Assembly (NCBI GenBank): GCA_016788805.1
Contig: JAEUSE010000025.1
Coordinates: forward strand, 1 to 8,737
Reading direction: 5' to 3'
Origin: Candidatus Doudnabacteria bacterium
GTDB taxonomy: Bacteria; Patescibacteriota; Doudnabacteria; UBA920
DNA length: 8,737 bases
The position numbers were made by a program, and so were the translations under genes. Of the stretch, positions 1-6,202 are shown in pieces. The notes beneath the pieces were generated by a model. It had not been told where the DNA came from. It searched no databases and saw nothing but the letters and a program-made list of their open reading frames with translations. Each line of letters opens with the position of its first letter. The stretch's first letter is position 1.

Positions 1-1331
1 GCTTGGATTGTGTAAAAGTAGTGGTCAAAAAGCATGAGTAACAAACAACCAAGCAAACCGGACAACAGGATAGCCTGCTGAAAAGCACCATGCTTAGAGG
101 GCTCTTTGGTAGCCAGGTAAGCAGATTTAATGCTTTTTGCAAGATAAAGCAGCAATAAAAGTAGTGCGGGCAGTCCGATTTCAGCTGCTAGAAGTAGATA
201 GTAGTTATGAATTGGCTGAATTTCCCATGGCTGTACCCCCCCCAATCCTAAGGCTTGTTCCATGTGGAGCACAGATTCTCCTGGCCCGCTTCCCAATACA
301 GGGTTAGCAGCAATCATAGCAACAGCTGCTTGGTTGTAGCTCTTTCGCTCTTGGTAGGCCTTATCGAAGACGTTACCCCTTTGCTTAATAAAAGGTTGTA
401 AAATTATGAGGAGTAAGCACAAAAACGCTACACTGGTAGCAAGGTTTACTGTTATTAGTTTAAGTTTGGCATACCCAAATATGTTCCATGTGAAAACATG
501 CATAAGCGTAAAAACGAGCGCGGTAGCCAACCAAGCCGCTCTGGAAAAGCTTATAAATAAGGCTAATAGATTAATCTGGAGTAAAAAAAGTTTAAACCAT
601 GGAACCCTATCAGAGTTTGACCTGTGCATATAATAATAGTACGTCCCTACCACCAAACTGAGCATTAAAAATGCTGAAAGAATGTTTGGGTGCAAAAAAG
701 ACCCATAAGGGCGGGTAAAAATTTGACCTAAAGCCTCAACCTTAGCAACCCCCCACATATAGGGACCGAAGAATGGCTCTCCCAAAAGACGCAGGCCTAC
801 ATGCCCCTGTTGGCCAAATTGGATTATTGAAATAAATGCTTGAAATAAGCCAAATATCCAAATAATTACCAAGACCAAACTTTTAAGCTTACTTGAAAAG
901 CGTTTTGCTGTTTCATGTAAAACAATAAACTTAGCAACATATAATAGGTAAAATATAGATATAATAGGTAAAGTTAAGTCAGCGAAATGAACTAAATATG
1001 ACAAAATCGCCACTAATAAAATTGTTAGTAACAAATACTGTCCAATAAAACCTTTATTTAAAGAGTTTTTTTGAAAACTTGCTTTAAACAAGTAAGGAAT
1101 TGTGCACAGAACCAAAATATCGCTTAAATATAAGAAATTAATAGTAAAATCCTTTTTTTCCCCTAAGAAATAAGCAAACTTGCTATTTATAGGAATTCTT
1201 ATGTTGAAATAAACGCTACCCGCAGCGATGAGCAGGGGCGCAAATGCCAAACTTGTTTTACAAAATTTAAGAAAGCCCGAAGTGCCTGTTGACTTCGGAG
1301 TGTTGATGCTCAGTTTTCCAAATATTGTCAT
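1..1331 (-). CDS. O-antigen ligase / polymerase family membrane protein (C-terminus beyond window)
   Basis: Translating the minus strand from the ATG at 1331 gives an uninterrupted frame of about 443 codons to the window edge, so the C-terminus is missing. The protein is strongly hydrophobic, with roughly ten or more membrane-spanning stretches. Features typical of the Wzy_C/WaaL-type O-antigen ligase or polysaccharide polymerase superfamily are visible: SFSRAAWLA near residue 261, a large loop with NPVLGSGPGES, then HNYYLLLAAEIGLPALLL near residue 374, and FDHYFYTIQ at the last visible residues. Family members join lipid-linked glycan to an acceptor, or polymerise glycan, at the outer face of the cytoplasmic membrane; which of these applies here cannot be told from sequence. 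The gene is more AT-rich than the infB block. The family call is good, the substrate is unknown. Confidence 0.85.
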   Translation of the reverse strand, partial: MTIFGKLSINTPKSTGTSGFLKFCKTSLAFAPLLIAAGSVYFNIRIPINSKFAYFLGEKKDFTINFLYLSDILVLCTIPYLFKASFQKNSLNKGFIGQYLLLTILLVAILSYLVHFADLTLPIISIFYLLYVAKFIVLHETAKRFSSKLKSLVLVIIWIFGLFQAFISIIQFGQQGHVGLRLLGEPFFGPYMWGVAKVEALGQIFTRPYGSFLHPNILSAFLMLSLVVGTYYYYMHRSNSDRVPWFKLFLLQINLLALFISFSRAAWLATALVFTLMHVFTWNIFGYAKLKLITVNLATSVAFLCLLLIILQPFIKQRGNVFDKAYQERKSYNQAAVAMIAANPVLGSGPGESVLHMEQALGLGGVQPWEIQPIHNYYLLLAAEIGLPALLLLLLYLAKSIKSAYLATKEPSKHGAFQQAILLSGLLGCLLLMLFDHYFYTIQ

Positions 1332-1339
1332 TATTAGGT

Positions 1340-1369
1340 ATGATACAATGGCTTTAAGTCATCAAACAA
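1340..1369 (-). promoter_or_regulatory. Candidate promoter of the ligase gene, possibly leaderless
   Basis: On the minus strand TTGTTT (1369-1364) and TATCAT (1345-1340) are separated by 18 bases. The expected start of transcription falls at about 1333, only a couple of bases before the ATG at 1331. This would give a leaderless or almost leaderless message, and no Shine-Dalgarno sequence is present. The -35 match is poor, so this is tentative. Confidence 0.4.
1341..1349 (+). promoter_or_regulatory. Candidate extended -10 promoter for tRNA-Arg
   Basis: TGATACAAT is an extended -10 (TGn plus TACAAT) on the plus strand about 62 bases before tRNA-Arg. No good -35 lies at the right distance. TACAAT is the -10 form used at several other promoter candidates in this window. 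It overlaps the -10 of the opposing ligase promoter, so the two could compete. Confidence 0.4.
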
Positions 1370-1398
1370 AAAAGTTTAGTTATTTTTTTATAGCCGCG

Positions 1399-1495
1399 TG
1401 ACTTGTTTGCCGGCCTCGTAGCTCAATGGATAGAGCAGCGCACTCCTAACGCGCCGATATAGGTTCGATTCCTGTCGAGGTCACCAGACAAGTCA
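1399..1495. repeat. 8-bp inverted repeat bracketing tRNA-Arg
   Basis: TGACTTGT (1399-1406) lies 5 bases before the tRNA and its exact complement ACAAGTCA (1488-1495) lies 1 base after it. In the precursor these could form a leader-trailer helix stacked under the acceptor stem. The repeat sequences are seen directly; a role in processing is inference. Confidence 0.5.
1412..1486 (+). tRNA. tRNA-Arg (anticodon CCU)
   Basis: A full cloverleaf can be drawn. Acceptor GGCCTCG pairs with CGAGGTC (one G-U), D-stem GCTC/GAGC, anticodon loop CTCCTAA with anticodon CCT, T-stem ATAGG/CCTGT with loop TTCGATT, discriminator A and encoded CCA. The anticodon stem GCGCA/CGCGC closes next to the loop with an A-C mismatch. 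It reads the AGG arginine codon. No canonical T-rich terminator follows directly. Confidence 0.95.
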
Positions 1496-1545
1496 AGCGG
1501 ATAGGGATAATCTCGACACACACAATAATGGGCAGACTGAGCCGA

Positions 1546-1562
1546 CTAAACTACCGGTTTAG
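1546..1562 (+). other. Small hairpin downstream of tRNA-Arg
   Basis: CTAAAC (1546-1551) and GTTTAG (1557-1562) flank the loop TACCG, with nearby GC bases that could extend the stem. It lacks a T-tract, so it is at best a weak terminator or a transcript-end structure for tRNA-Arg. The rest of 1487-1605 shows nothing I recognise. Confidence 0.3.
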
Positions 1563-1622
1563 GCGGGGTTTGGTCACACGAGTAGCTTAGCATTTTTTAT
1601 GTACGTTGCCAGAACAATTATT

Positions 1623-1631
1623 TGCTACAAT
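1623..1631 (+). promoter_or_regulatory. Candidate extended -10 promoter for the 1660 gene
   Basis: TGCTACAAT forms an extended -10, 28 bases before the ATG at 1660. TTGCCA at 1606-1611 is only 14 bases upstream, too close for a normal -35, so the extended -10 would have to carry recognition. Confidence 0.45.
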
Positions 1632-1659
1632 ATAGTTATCGCATTTTAAAGAAACAAAC

Positions 1660-1941
1660 ATGTTGGACCCAGAACTAAAACAGTATTTAGAAACATTAAA
1701 CGGAAATGTGGTAAAGGCCGGAGAGGGGCTCCCATGGTGGAGGACTCTACTGAACGGCGTCATGAGCGGGCTGGGGTCAGTGGTTGGGGTCGGTATTGCT
1801 GTTATTTTGGTGGGTTGGCTCTTAAATATTATCGGAATAATCCCGGCATTTCAAAGAGAAGCAGATAGCTGGCGGCAGCTGTTGCAGCAAACCCAGCAAC
1901 AAAAGACGCAAATATTAAAAAATCAAACCCCCGCAAAGTAA
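1660..1941 (+). CDS. Small DUF5665-like membrane protein
   Basis: This is a 93-residue protein. Residues 1-25 are hydrophilic. A WWRTLLNGVMSGLGSVVG stretch at about 26-43 leads into one strongly hydrophobic segment at about 36-62, containing VGVGIAVILVGWLLNIIGII. The tail from about 65 is glutamine- and lysine-rich (LLQQTQQQKTQ) and may be a short coiled coil facing the cytoplasm. The W-R-x-x-x-x-G-x-x-x-G-L-G-x-x-x-G pattern before the membrane segment resembles the DUF5665 family of small bacterial membrane proteins, whose function is not known to me. The start is the first ATG after a candidate promoter; there is no clear Shine-Dalgarno sequence, only AAGAAAC. It stands alone between two tRNA genes. 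Confidence 0.75.
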   Translation: MLDPELKQYLETLNGNVVKAGEGLPWWRTLLNGVMSGLGSVVGVGIAVILVGWLLNIIGIIPAFQREADSWRQLLQQTQQQKTQILKNQTPAK

Positions 1942-1944
1942 CGA

Positions 1945-1974
1945 TTGACTAGACCGCTCAATTTCCGTTACAAT
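1945..1974 (+). promoter_or_regulatory. Promoter of tRNA-Ala
   Basis: TTGACT (1945-1950) and TACAAT (1969-1974) are separated by 18 bases. The expected start is about 1981, 16 bases before the tRNA. The -35 begins just 3 bases after the stop codon of the preceding gene. Confidence 0.7.
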
Positions 1975-1996
1975 AACGCGGCACTTAGGCTTTATT

Positions 1997-2072
1997 GGGC
2001 CTCTAGCTCATTTGGTAGAGCGCTTCCATGGCATGGAAGAGGTGAGGGGTTCGAATCCCCTGAGGTCCACCA
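1997..2072 (+). tRNA. tRNA-Ala (anticodon GGC)
   Basis: A complete cloverleaf is visible. Acceptor GGGCCTC pairs with GAGGTCC, D-stem GCTC/GAGC, anticodon stem CTTCC/GGAAG with loop ATGGCAT, T-stem AGGGG/CCCCT with loop TTCGAAT, discriminator A and encoded CCA. The third acceptor pair is G3-U70, the known identity element for alanyl-tRNA synthetase, which supports the anticodon-based call. Confidence 0.97.
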
Positions 2073-2100
2073 ACAAAATACCACGCAAGTGGTTTTTTGT
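2073..2100 (+). terminator. Terminator of tRNA-Ala
   Basis: ACAAAATACCAC and GTGGTTTTTTGT flank the loop GCAA and pair over 12 positions with one T-T mismatch. The downstream arm carries six Ts. It starts on the base after the tRNA CCA end, so the tRNA has almost no separate trailer. The stretch from here to 2237 shows no gene or repeat I can support. Confidence 0.75.
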
Positions 2101-2237
2101 TTAGTGAAATAATTTACCCTTACGGAATAAATCGGTCTTCATTGTCACAACTTCTAACTTGCCAAGGCCTAGGTCTTACAAGTACCCATAAACCCACCGG
2201 AACAAAAAATTGCAAGGCCATATTCCTGCTACAAATA

Positions 2238-2268
2238 AAAACACCCCAACTCACGATTGGGGTGTTTT
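2238..2268 (-). terminator. Terminator of the minus-strand small membrane protein
   Basis: AAAACACCCCAA (2238-2249) and TTGGGGTGTTTT (2257-2268) form a perfect 12-bp stem with a 7-base loop. On the minus strand it lies 20 bases past the stop at 2289 and is followed by more Ts, so it ends that gene. It also has Ts on the plus side and could work in both directions. Confidence 0.85.
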
Positions 2269-2288
2269 ACATGTGCGCAATAAGGGTA

Positions 2289-2498
2289 CTACCAATGAAA
2301 GAGTCGGGCGAACATTTGTTCAAGATAGTGCTGCTGCTGGTTGGTATAATATACAGCCAGCAACCCTACTAAATACACAATGTTTAAAATAATTACCCGA
2401 ATTAAGTCTTTACTAATAACCTGATACTCCGCGTCCCAGGCAGGATTAGCCGAAACAGGTACGGAAGATGTGTTTGATTTACGGTTTTTCTTAGACAT
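2289..2498 (-). CDS. Small single-pass membrane protein, hypothetical
   Basis: The frame is open further upstream, but the ATG at 2498 is the most likely start. It gives a 69-residue protein beginning MSKKNRKSN, and the extra upstream residues would cross the candidate promoter. Residues 1-30 are polar and basic, with EYQVISKDLIRVI leading into one membrane segment at about residues 36-55 (IILNIVYLVGLLAVYY). A short amphipathic tail, TNQQQHYLEQMFARLF, follows. From memory, similar D-L-x-x-V-I-I-L-N-x-x-Y-L small proteins recur in Patescibacteria, but I cannot name a family or function. The only Shine-Dalgarno-like bases are AGG 12 bases upstream. It is divergent from the bactofilin gene and has its own terminator. 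Confidence 0.7.
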   Translation of the reverse strand: MSKKNRKSNTSSVPVSANPAWDAEYQVISKDLIRVIILNIVYLVGLLAVYYTNQQQHYLEQMFARLFHW

Positions 2499-2523
2499 AC
2501 TAAATGACCTATTAATCATACAT

Positions 2524-2552
2524 ACCATATCAAATTGGTAATTTGAACGCAA
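2524..2552 (-). promoter_or_regulatory. Candidate promoter of the small membrane protein
   Basis: On the minus strand TTGCGT (2552-2547) and TATGGT (2529-2524) are separated by 17 bases. The start of transcription would be about 2517, some 19 bases before the ATG at 2498. Its -35 overlaps the -35 of the plus-strand bactofilin promoter by two bases. Confidence 0.45.
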
Positions 2553-2571
2553 GGGCGCAAGATGGTACAAT
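2543..2571 (+). promoter_or_regulatory. Promoter of the bactofilin gene
   Basis: TTGAAC (2543-2548) and TACAAT (2566-2571) are separated by exactly 17 bases. The expected start is about 2578, giving a leader of about 60 bases before the ATG at 2640. Confidence 0.7.
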
Positions 2572-2639
2572 AGCGCCACGAGTGCCTCATAAATAAATGT
2601 ACCTCTAATGCCATACTTGGCTTAAGAAAGCGGATAACA

Positions 2640-3029
2640 ATGGAAAAGCAACAAGACTCAGACGCTGCAAATGCGGAAACAGTTGTAGGGCCTTCGGTTA
2701 AGATCCAAGGCGATTTAAACTCAGAAGGCAACATTCGGATTGAAGGTCAGGTAAACGGAAAAGTTAAGACCACACAAAATGTTTTTGTTGGTCAGTCCGC
2801 TAAAATTACCGCTGATGTTCTGGCCGGGAACGCTACAGTCTCGGGCGAGATTGTCGGTAATATAAAAGTTACAGGCAACCTTATTTTACAAACAACCGCA
2901 AAAGTAAGCGGCGACATCTCTTGCGCAATTTTGCGCGTCGAAGACGGAGCCGTGTTTACAGGCAAATGCAGTATGGGCACGATGGCCGATAAAACAAAGC
3001 ACGCACCCGAGCCTGAACCGGAAAACTAG
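2640..3029 (+). CDS. Bactofilin (polymer-forming cytoskeletal protein)
   Basis: This 129-residue protein has the usual bactofilin plan. A polar tail of about 18 residues comes first. The beta-helix core at about 19-110 is built of short repeats with hydrophobic and glycine periodicity (VKIQGDLNSEGNIRIEGQVNGKVKT, continuing with a SGEIVGNIKVTGNL rung). A charged, proline-rich tail (APEPEPEN) ends it. Bactofilins polymerise without nucleotide into filaments, often at the inner membrane, and scaffold cell-shape or envelope enzymes. There is no membrane segment, so it is probably cytoplasmic. The start follows a weak purine-rich AAGAAAGCGG rather than a standard Shine-Dalgarno sequence. It has its own promoter and is divergent from a small membrane protein; a partnership between the two is only a guess from position. 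Confidence 0.92.
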   Translation: MEKQQDSDAANAETVVGPSVKIQGDLNSEGNIRIEGQVNGKVKTTQNVFVGQSAKITADVLAGNATVSGEIVGNIKVTGNLILQTTAKVSGDISCAILRVEDGAVFTGKCSMGTMADKTKHAPEPEPEN

Positions 3030-3035
3030 CACAAA

Positions 3036-3116
3036 ACATATAGAGCATGGAACATATAGCATAAAACATGAAATCTTTTTGCTTCCGCAAGAAGATGTAT
3101 GTTACTTGTTCCATGC
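3036..3116. repeat. Direct repeats and large imperfect hairpin after bactofilin
   Basis: The spacer starts with degenerate direct copies of ACATATAG followed by GCAT or CAT (from 3037 and from 3052), and then ACATG. GCATGGAACA (3045-3054) has its exact complement TGTTCCATGC at 3107-3116. Inside is a 10-bp hairpin with one G-U pair, ATCTTTTTGC (3073-3082) and GCAAGAAGAT (3087-3096), around the loop TTCC. The whole could fold as one long interrupted stem in the bactofilin 3' end or the next gene's leader. There is no clear T-tract after it. Confidence 0.55.
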
Positions 3117-3134
3117 TTATTGTTACATGACTCC

Positions 3135-3980
3135 ATGTACTACTACATCCTCGACCCGGGTAAAATGTCGCTGCCGAAGTTTGAACAAGTGCAAGTTGAG
3201 CTACAAGGGCTCCTGCACGAATTTAACATATCCGGAGAATTTGCACGCATAACCACCCTTCGAACAGTTGCGGATTTAGTGGACGTAGCAGCCGCGCGCG
3301 GAGCCTCTACGGTCATTGTCTGCGGCAACGACGACACGTTAAACCAAGTACTGGCGGCAGTCGGGCAACGTGATTTCCTGATCGGCTTTATCCCGTTGGA
3401 CCCCCAAAGCTCTTATTTAGCGACTATTTTAGGCTTACCGAACCTGCTCACTTCCGTAAAAACAATCGCGGCAAGAAGGATAGTCACTATAGACACCGCA
3501 ACCATAAACCAGCTTTCTTTTATTAGCTTCTTGGAGTTCGGCGTCACTAGTAACAACTTTAGCCAAACAGGTCCTTGGAAAACTTTTCAGCTGCTCTCCA
3601 AATCCGCCACCAAATGGACTTTAAAAATTGACAACTCCTACACCTTAACCATCCAAGGACTCGGTGGTTTAGTGCTCAATAGCCGAAGCACCTCTTCGAA
3701 ACAGGAAAAAATCGCGAACCCAACGGATGGTTTTTTGGATGTATTGGTTATGGAAGAAATTGGTAAACTGGATATATTTAAATACAAAGAGCTTATAGCA
3801 CAAGGCCGGCTCGAGGAATTGCCCAATCCTACTATTATTAAATGTAAAACCGTAGAATTACTAGAACCGCGCGGGTCGGTGGTTACCATGTTTGGCAGGG
3901 CGGTCGCAAAATTTCCGGCTGTCGTGTCCATGACCGGCAAAAAGCAACGCATGATTGTAGGCAAACAACGAACTTTTTAA
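3135..3980 (+). CDS. Diacylglycerol-kinase-fold protein with eroded active-site motifs
   Basis: The frame opens at an ATG at 3099, but the ATG at 3135 fits better: it starts MYYYILDPGK, like the first strand of the family, and gives 281 residues. The layout follows lipid kinases of the DgkB/YegS type. An N-terminal Rossmann-like half has IVCGNDDTLNQVL at about 61-73, aligned to the canonical GGDGTxNE, and FIPLDPQSSYLATILGLP at about 85-102, aligned to PLGTGNDFA. A C-terminal beta-sandwich half has DGFLDVLVMEE at about 198-208 and a final strand region around FGR at 253-255 where the family has DGE. The glycines of the nucleotide loop are N65 and D67, GTGND has become DPQSS, and DGE is lost. 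So it may not phosphorylate lipid at all. Family-level fold is likely, activity doubtful. It is separated from both neighbours by long spacers. Confidence 0.75.
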   Translation: MYYYILDPGKMSLPKFEQVQVELQGLLHEFNISGEFARITTLRTVADLVDVAAARGASTVIVCGNDDTLNQVLAAVGQRDFLIGFIPLDPQSSYLATILGLPNLLTSVKTIAARRIVTIDTATINQLSFISFLEFGVTSNNFSQTGPWKTFQLLSKSATKWTLKIDNSYTLTIQGLGGLVLNSRSTSSKQEKIANPTDGFLDVLVMEEIGKLDIFKYKELIAQGRLEELPNPTIIKCKTVELLEPRGSVVTMFGRAVAKFPAVVSMTGKKQRMIVGKQRTF

Positions 3981-4098
3981 GTTACGGAGTGCGAATTGAG
4001 AATCTAGAAGTACGCGCACACACCCCTCTCAAAGAGCGGAGCGTATAAATCGTTGTTCGTAATTCGAGCTTCATACTTCTGCGCCTCGCTGGGGGCGG

Positions 4099-4127
4099 TT
4101 GCCAAGTAGCGCAAAAATCAGTACAAT
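4099..4127 (+). promoter_or_regulatory. Promoter of infB
   Basis: TTGCCA (4099-4104) and TACAAT (4122-4127) are separated by 17 bases, with the expected start about 4134 and a leader of about 32 bases. The preceding spacer, 3981-4098, holds only weak partial inverted repeats such as GAAGTA/TACTTC and CGAATT/AATTCG. Confidence 0.7.
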
Positions 4128-4165
4128 GGGATGTACATCTATTAGCTGTTTGGCCACATTTTTAC

Positions 4166-6094
4166 ATGAACCTTTCAAGTTTGTCCTCCGAACTCAACCT
4201 CTCCATCCAAGAACTGCGCGCTAAGGCGGCCGCGGCCGGCTTTTTTATTTCACCCCGCGCAAATAAACTCGACAACTTCCTGGCCAAACAAATCTTAGAT
4301 AAATTACGACAACAACCAAGGAACGCCCCCAGCGCCCAACCTCCGGCCAATACAGTAATTGAGCTCCCTTCGTTCATTAAAGTTCGTGAATTTGCGCTAC
4401 TCCTCGATCGCCCGGTAGTGGAAGTAATAAAAGTGCTCATTCAGAACGGGGTTATGGCCACCATCAACGAAGAGATTGATTACGACACCGCGGCCATTAT
4501 TGCTCAAGACCTTGGCTTTGAAGTACAAGCCAAAGCAACCGAGAGTACTGCCACGGCAGGGCTCGGACTACTTCACGAAGTGCTTGCCAACGAGCTCCCG
4601 GAGCGCATGACACCCCGACCGCCGATTGTGGCTGTGATGGGTCATGTAGACCACGGAAAAACCACCCTACTCGACGCCATACGACAAGCCAACGTCGTGA
4701 GCGGTGAATCGGGCGGCATCACTCAGCACATCGGGGCATATCAAGTAAAGCACAACGGGAAGCTTATTACATTTTTGGATACTCCCGGTCACGAGGCATT
4801 CTCGGAAATGCGGGCCCGCGGCGCGAACGTCACCGACTTAATTGTACTGGTCGTAGCGGCTGACGACGGAGTTCGACCGCAAACCGTGGAAGTTATTAAT
4901 CGAGCCAAATTTTCCGACGTTCCGATTATTGTTGCCATCAACAAAATCGACAAAGAAAACGCGAACCCCATGCGCGTGAAGCAAGAATTGGCCGGACTTG
5001 GGGTAGTAACGGAAGATTGGGGCGGAAAAACCATTGCGGTAGAAGTCTCCGCTAAACAACGCAAGGGTATCGACTCTCTCTTAGACATGATTCTACTCTC
5101 CGCAGAGGTAGAGAATTTTCGAGCAAATCCCGACGGCAAAACCGTGGGTACGGTTATTGAGTCCCACACGGAAAGCGGTAAAGGACCGGTTGCGAGTGTT
5201 ATTATCCAAAACGGAACTTTAGAAGTCGGCGATATAATTGTTGCGGGAAGCGGATACGGCAGAGTCAAAAGCCTCGAAGATGAATATAGTAAGAAAGTAA
5301 AAACTGCGACCCCGTCCACGCCGGTGGAAATTGCGGGTTTTTCCATCGCACCTCAAGCCGGCGACATATTACGAAAACTTGACTCCATAGAAAAGGCAAA
5401 AGAAATTTCGGACTTCTCTCTCAAACAACAACGCAGCCACACCCTCAGGTCTAAAAAACAGCTGCAGGGCGACGCCACCAGCAAATCGTTAAACCTCATC
5501 ATTAAAGCAGACGTGGCCGGGTCTCTGGAAGCAATCGAGCAATCTCTCGGCAAACTCAAAAATGACGAGGTTACTTTAAATATAATTAGTAGGGGCGTCG
5601 GAGAAGTAAACGAGTCGGACGTGCTCTTAGCCTCCAGCAGCGGCGCGGCAATTATCGCGTTCAGATCCAAAACCAACCCCAAAGCCATCAATCTGGCCAA
5701 ACAAAAACAGGTAAGCGTAGACACCTATGAAGTTATCTATGAGCTATTAGAAGACATCACCACCGCTGTGGTAAAATTGTTCACGCCCGAGTACGAACGA
5801 ACCTCTTTTGGCAAAGGACAAATACTGGCAATTTTCCGAACCGAAAAAAATCAGATGATTATCGGCGGGAAAGTAACCTCAGGCGAAATTCGAAAAAACA
5901 AACAGGTCGCTGTGTGGCGAGGTGAAGTTGAGATAGCGCAGGGAGAAATTTTAGAGCTCCAAGAAAGTAAAATCGCCACCAAAGAAGTGGCTAGCGGTCG
6001 GGAGTTCGGTATGAAGATAAAAGTGGCCGCCAAATTGCAAGTCGGCGATGTGCTTGAATCGTACGAAGAAACGCTCAAACAGAAAACCCTCTAA
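4166..6094 (+). CDS. infB: Translation initiation factor IF-2
   Basis: IF-2 is the GTPase that brings initiator fMet-tRNA to the 30S subunit and promotes 50S joining. The 642-residue protein is short for the family because the linker after the N-domain is brief. Two IF2_N-like helical modules lie at about 1-48 and 68-120. The G domain at about 153-315 has G1 GHVDHGKT (159-166), G2 GGITQHIGAY (183-192), G3 DTPGH (205-209), G4 NKID (259-262) and G5 SAK (295-297). A beta-barrel domain II follows at about 323-410, an alpha/beta domain III at about 440-535 (IIKADVAGSLEAIEQSL), and the C-terminal barrel that binds fMet-tRNA at about 540-635. All GTPase motifs are intact. The start matches the N-terminal module; no clear Shine-Dalgarno sequence precedes it. 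rimP and nusA, the usual upstream partners, are absent here. Confidence 0.98.
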   Translation: MNLSSLSSELNLSIQELRAKAAAAGFFISPRANKLDNFLAKQILDKLRQQPRNAPSAQPPANTVIELPSFIKVREFALLLDRPVVEVIKVLIQNGVMATINEEIDYDTAAIIAQDLGFEVQAKATESTATAGLGLLHEVLANELPERMTPRPPIVAVMGHVDHGKTTLLDAIRQANVVSGESGGITQHIGAYQVKHNGKLITFLDTPGHEAFSEMRARGANVTDLIVLVVAADDGVRPQTVEVINRAKFSDVPIIVAINKIDKENANPMRVKQELAGLGVVTEDWGGKTIAVEVSAKQRKGIDSLLDMILLSAEVENFRANPDGKTVGTVIESHTESGKGPVASVIIQNGTLEVGDIIVAGSGYGRVKSLEDEYSKKVKTATPSTPVEIAGFSIAPQAGDILRKLDSIEKAKEISDFSLKQQRSHTLRSKKQLQGDATSKSLNLIIKADVAGSLEAIEQSLGKLKNDEVTLNIISRGVGEVNESDVLLASSSGAAIIAFRSKTNPKAINLAKQKQVSVDTYEVIYELLEDITTAVVKLFTPEYERTSFGKGQILAIFRTEKNQMIIGGKVTSGEIRKNKQVAVWRGEVEIAQGEILELQESKIATKEVASGREFGMKIKVAAKLQVGDVLESYEETLKQKTL

Positions 6095-6129
6095 CAATGC
6101 AGTGGTGAGAACCGTGCCTCATCGGCAGG

Positions 6130-6146
6130 TCCGCCGAAGAGGCGGA
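6130..6146. repeat. Small GC-rich palindrome in the infB-rbfA spacer
   Basis: TCCGCC (6130-6135) and GGCGGA (6141-6146) flank GAAGA, extendable by one G-T pair. There is no T-tract, so it is more likely a small palindromic spacer repeat or an RNA-stability element than a terminator. A wider inverted pair, AATGCAG (6096-6102) and CTGCATT (6183-6189), brackets the spacer. Confidence 0.45.
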
Positions 6147-6153
6147 TTCTAAA

Positions 6154-6181
6154 TTGAAAATGAATACCTTTTTTAGATAAT
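6154..6181 (+). promoter_or_regulatory. Possible internal promoter for rbfA
   Basis: TTGAAA (6154-6159) and GATAAT (6176-6181) are separated by 16 bases, giving a start near 6188 and a very short leader before the ATG at 6203. It would let rbfA and the DHH gene be expressed apart from infB. Confidence 0.4.
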
Positions 6182-6202
6182 TCTGCATTCCGCATTTATA
6201 CC

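Noticed and set aside
406..633. 75-residue plus-strand open frame
   Set aside because: It lies entirely antisense to the O-antigen-ligase-type gene, which has clear family motifs; the peptide has none.
2097..2392. Two overlapping plus-strand frames of 91 and 60 residues
   Set aside because: They cross the tRNA-Ala terminator, the 2238-2268 terminator and the minus-strand membrane protein gene, and have no recognisable features.
4789..5346. 185-residue minus-strand frame within infB
   Set aside because: It is a shadow of the IF-2 G domain and domain II, which carry all canonical motifs in the plus frame.
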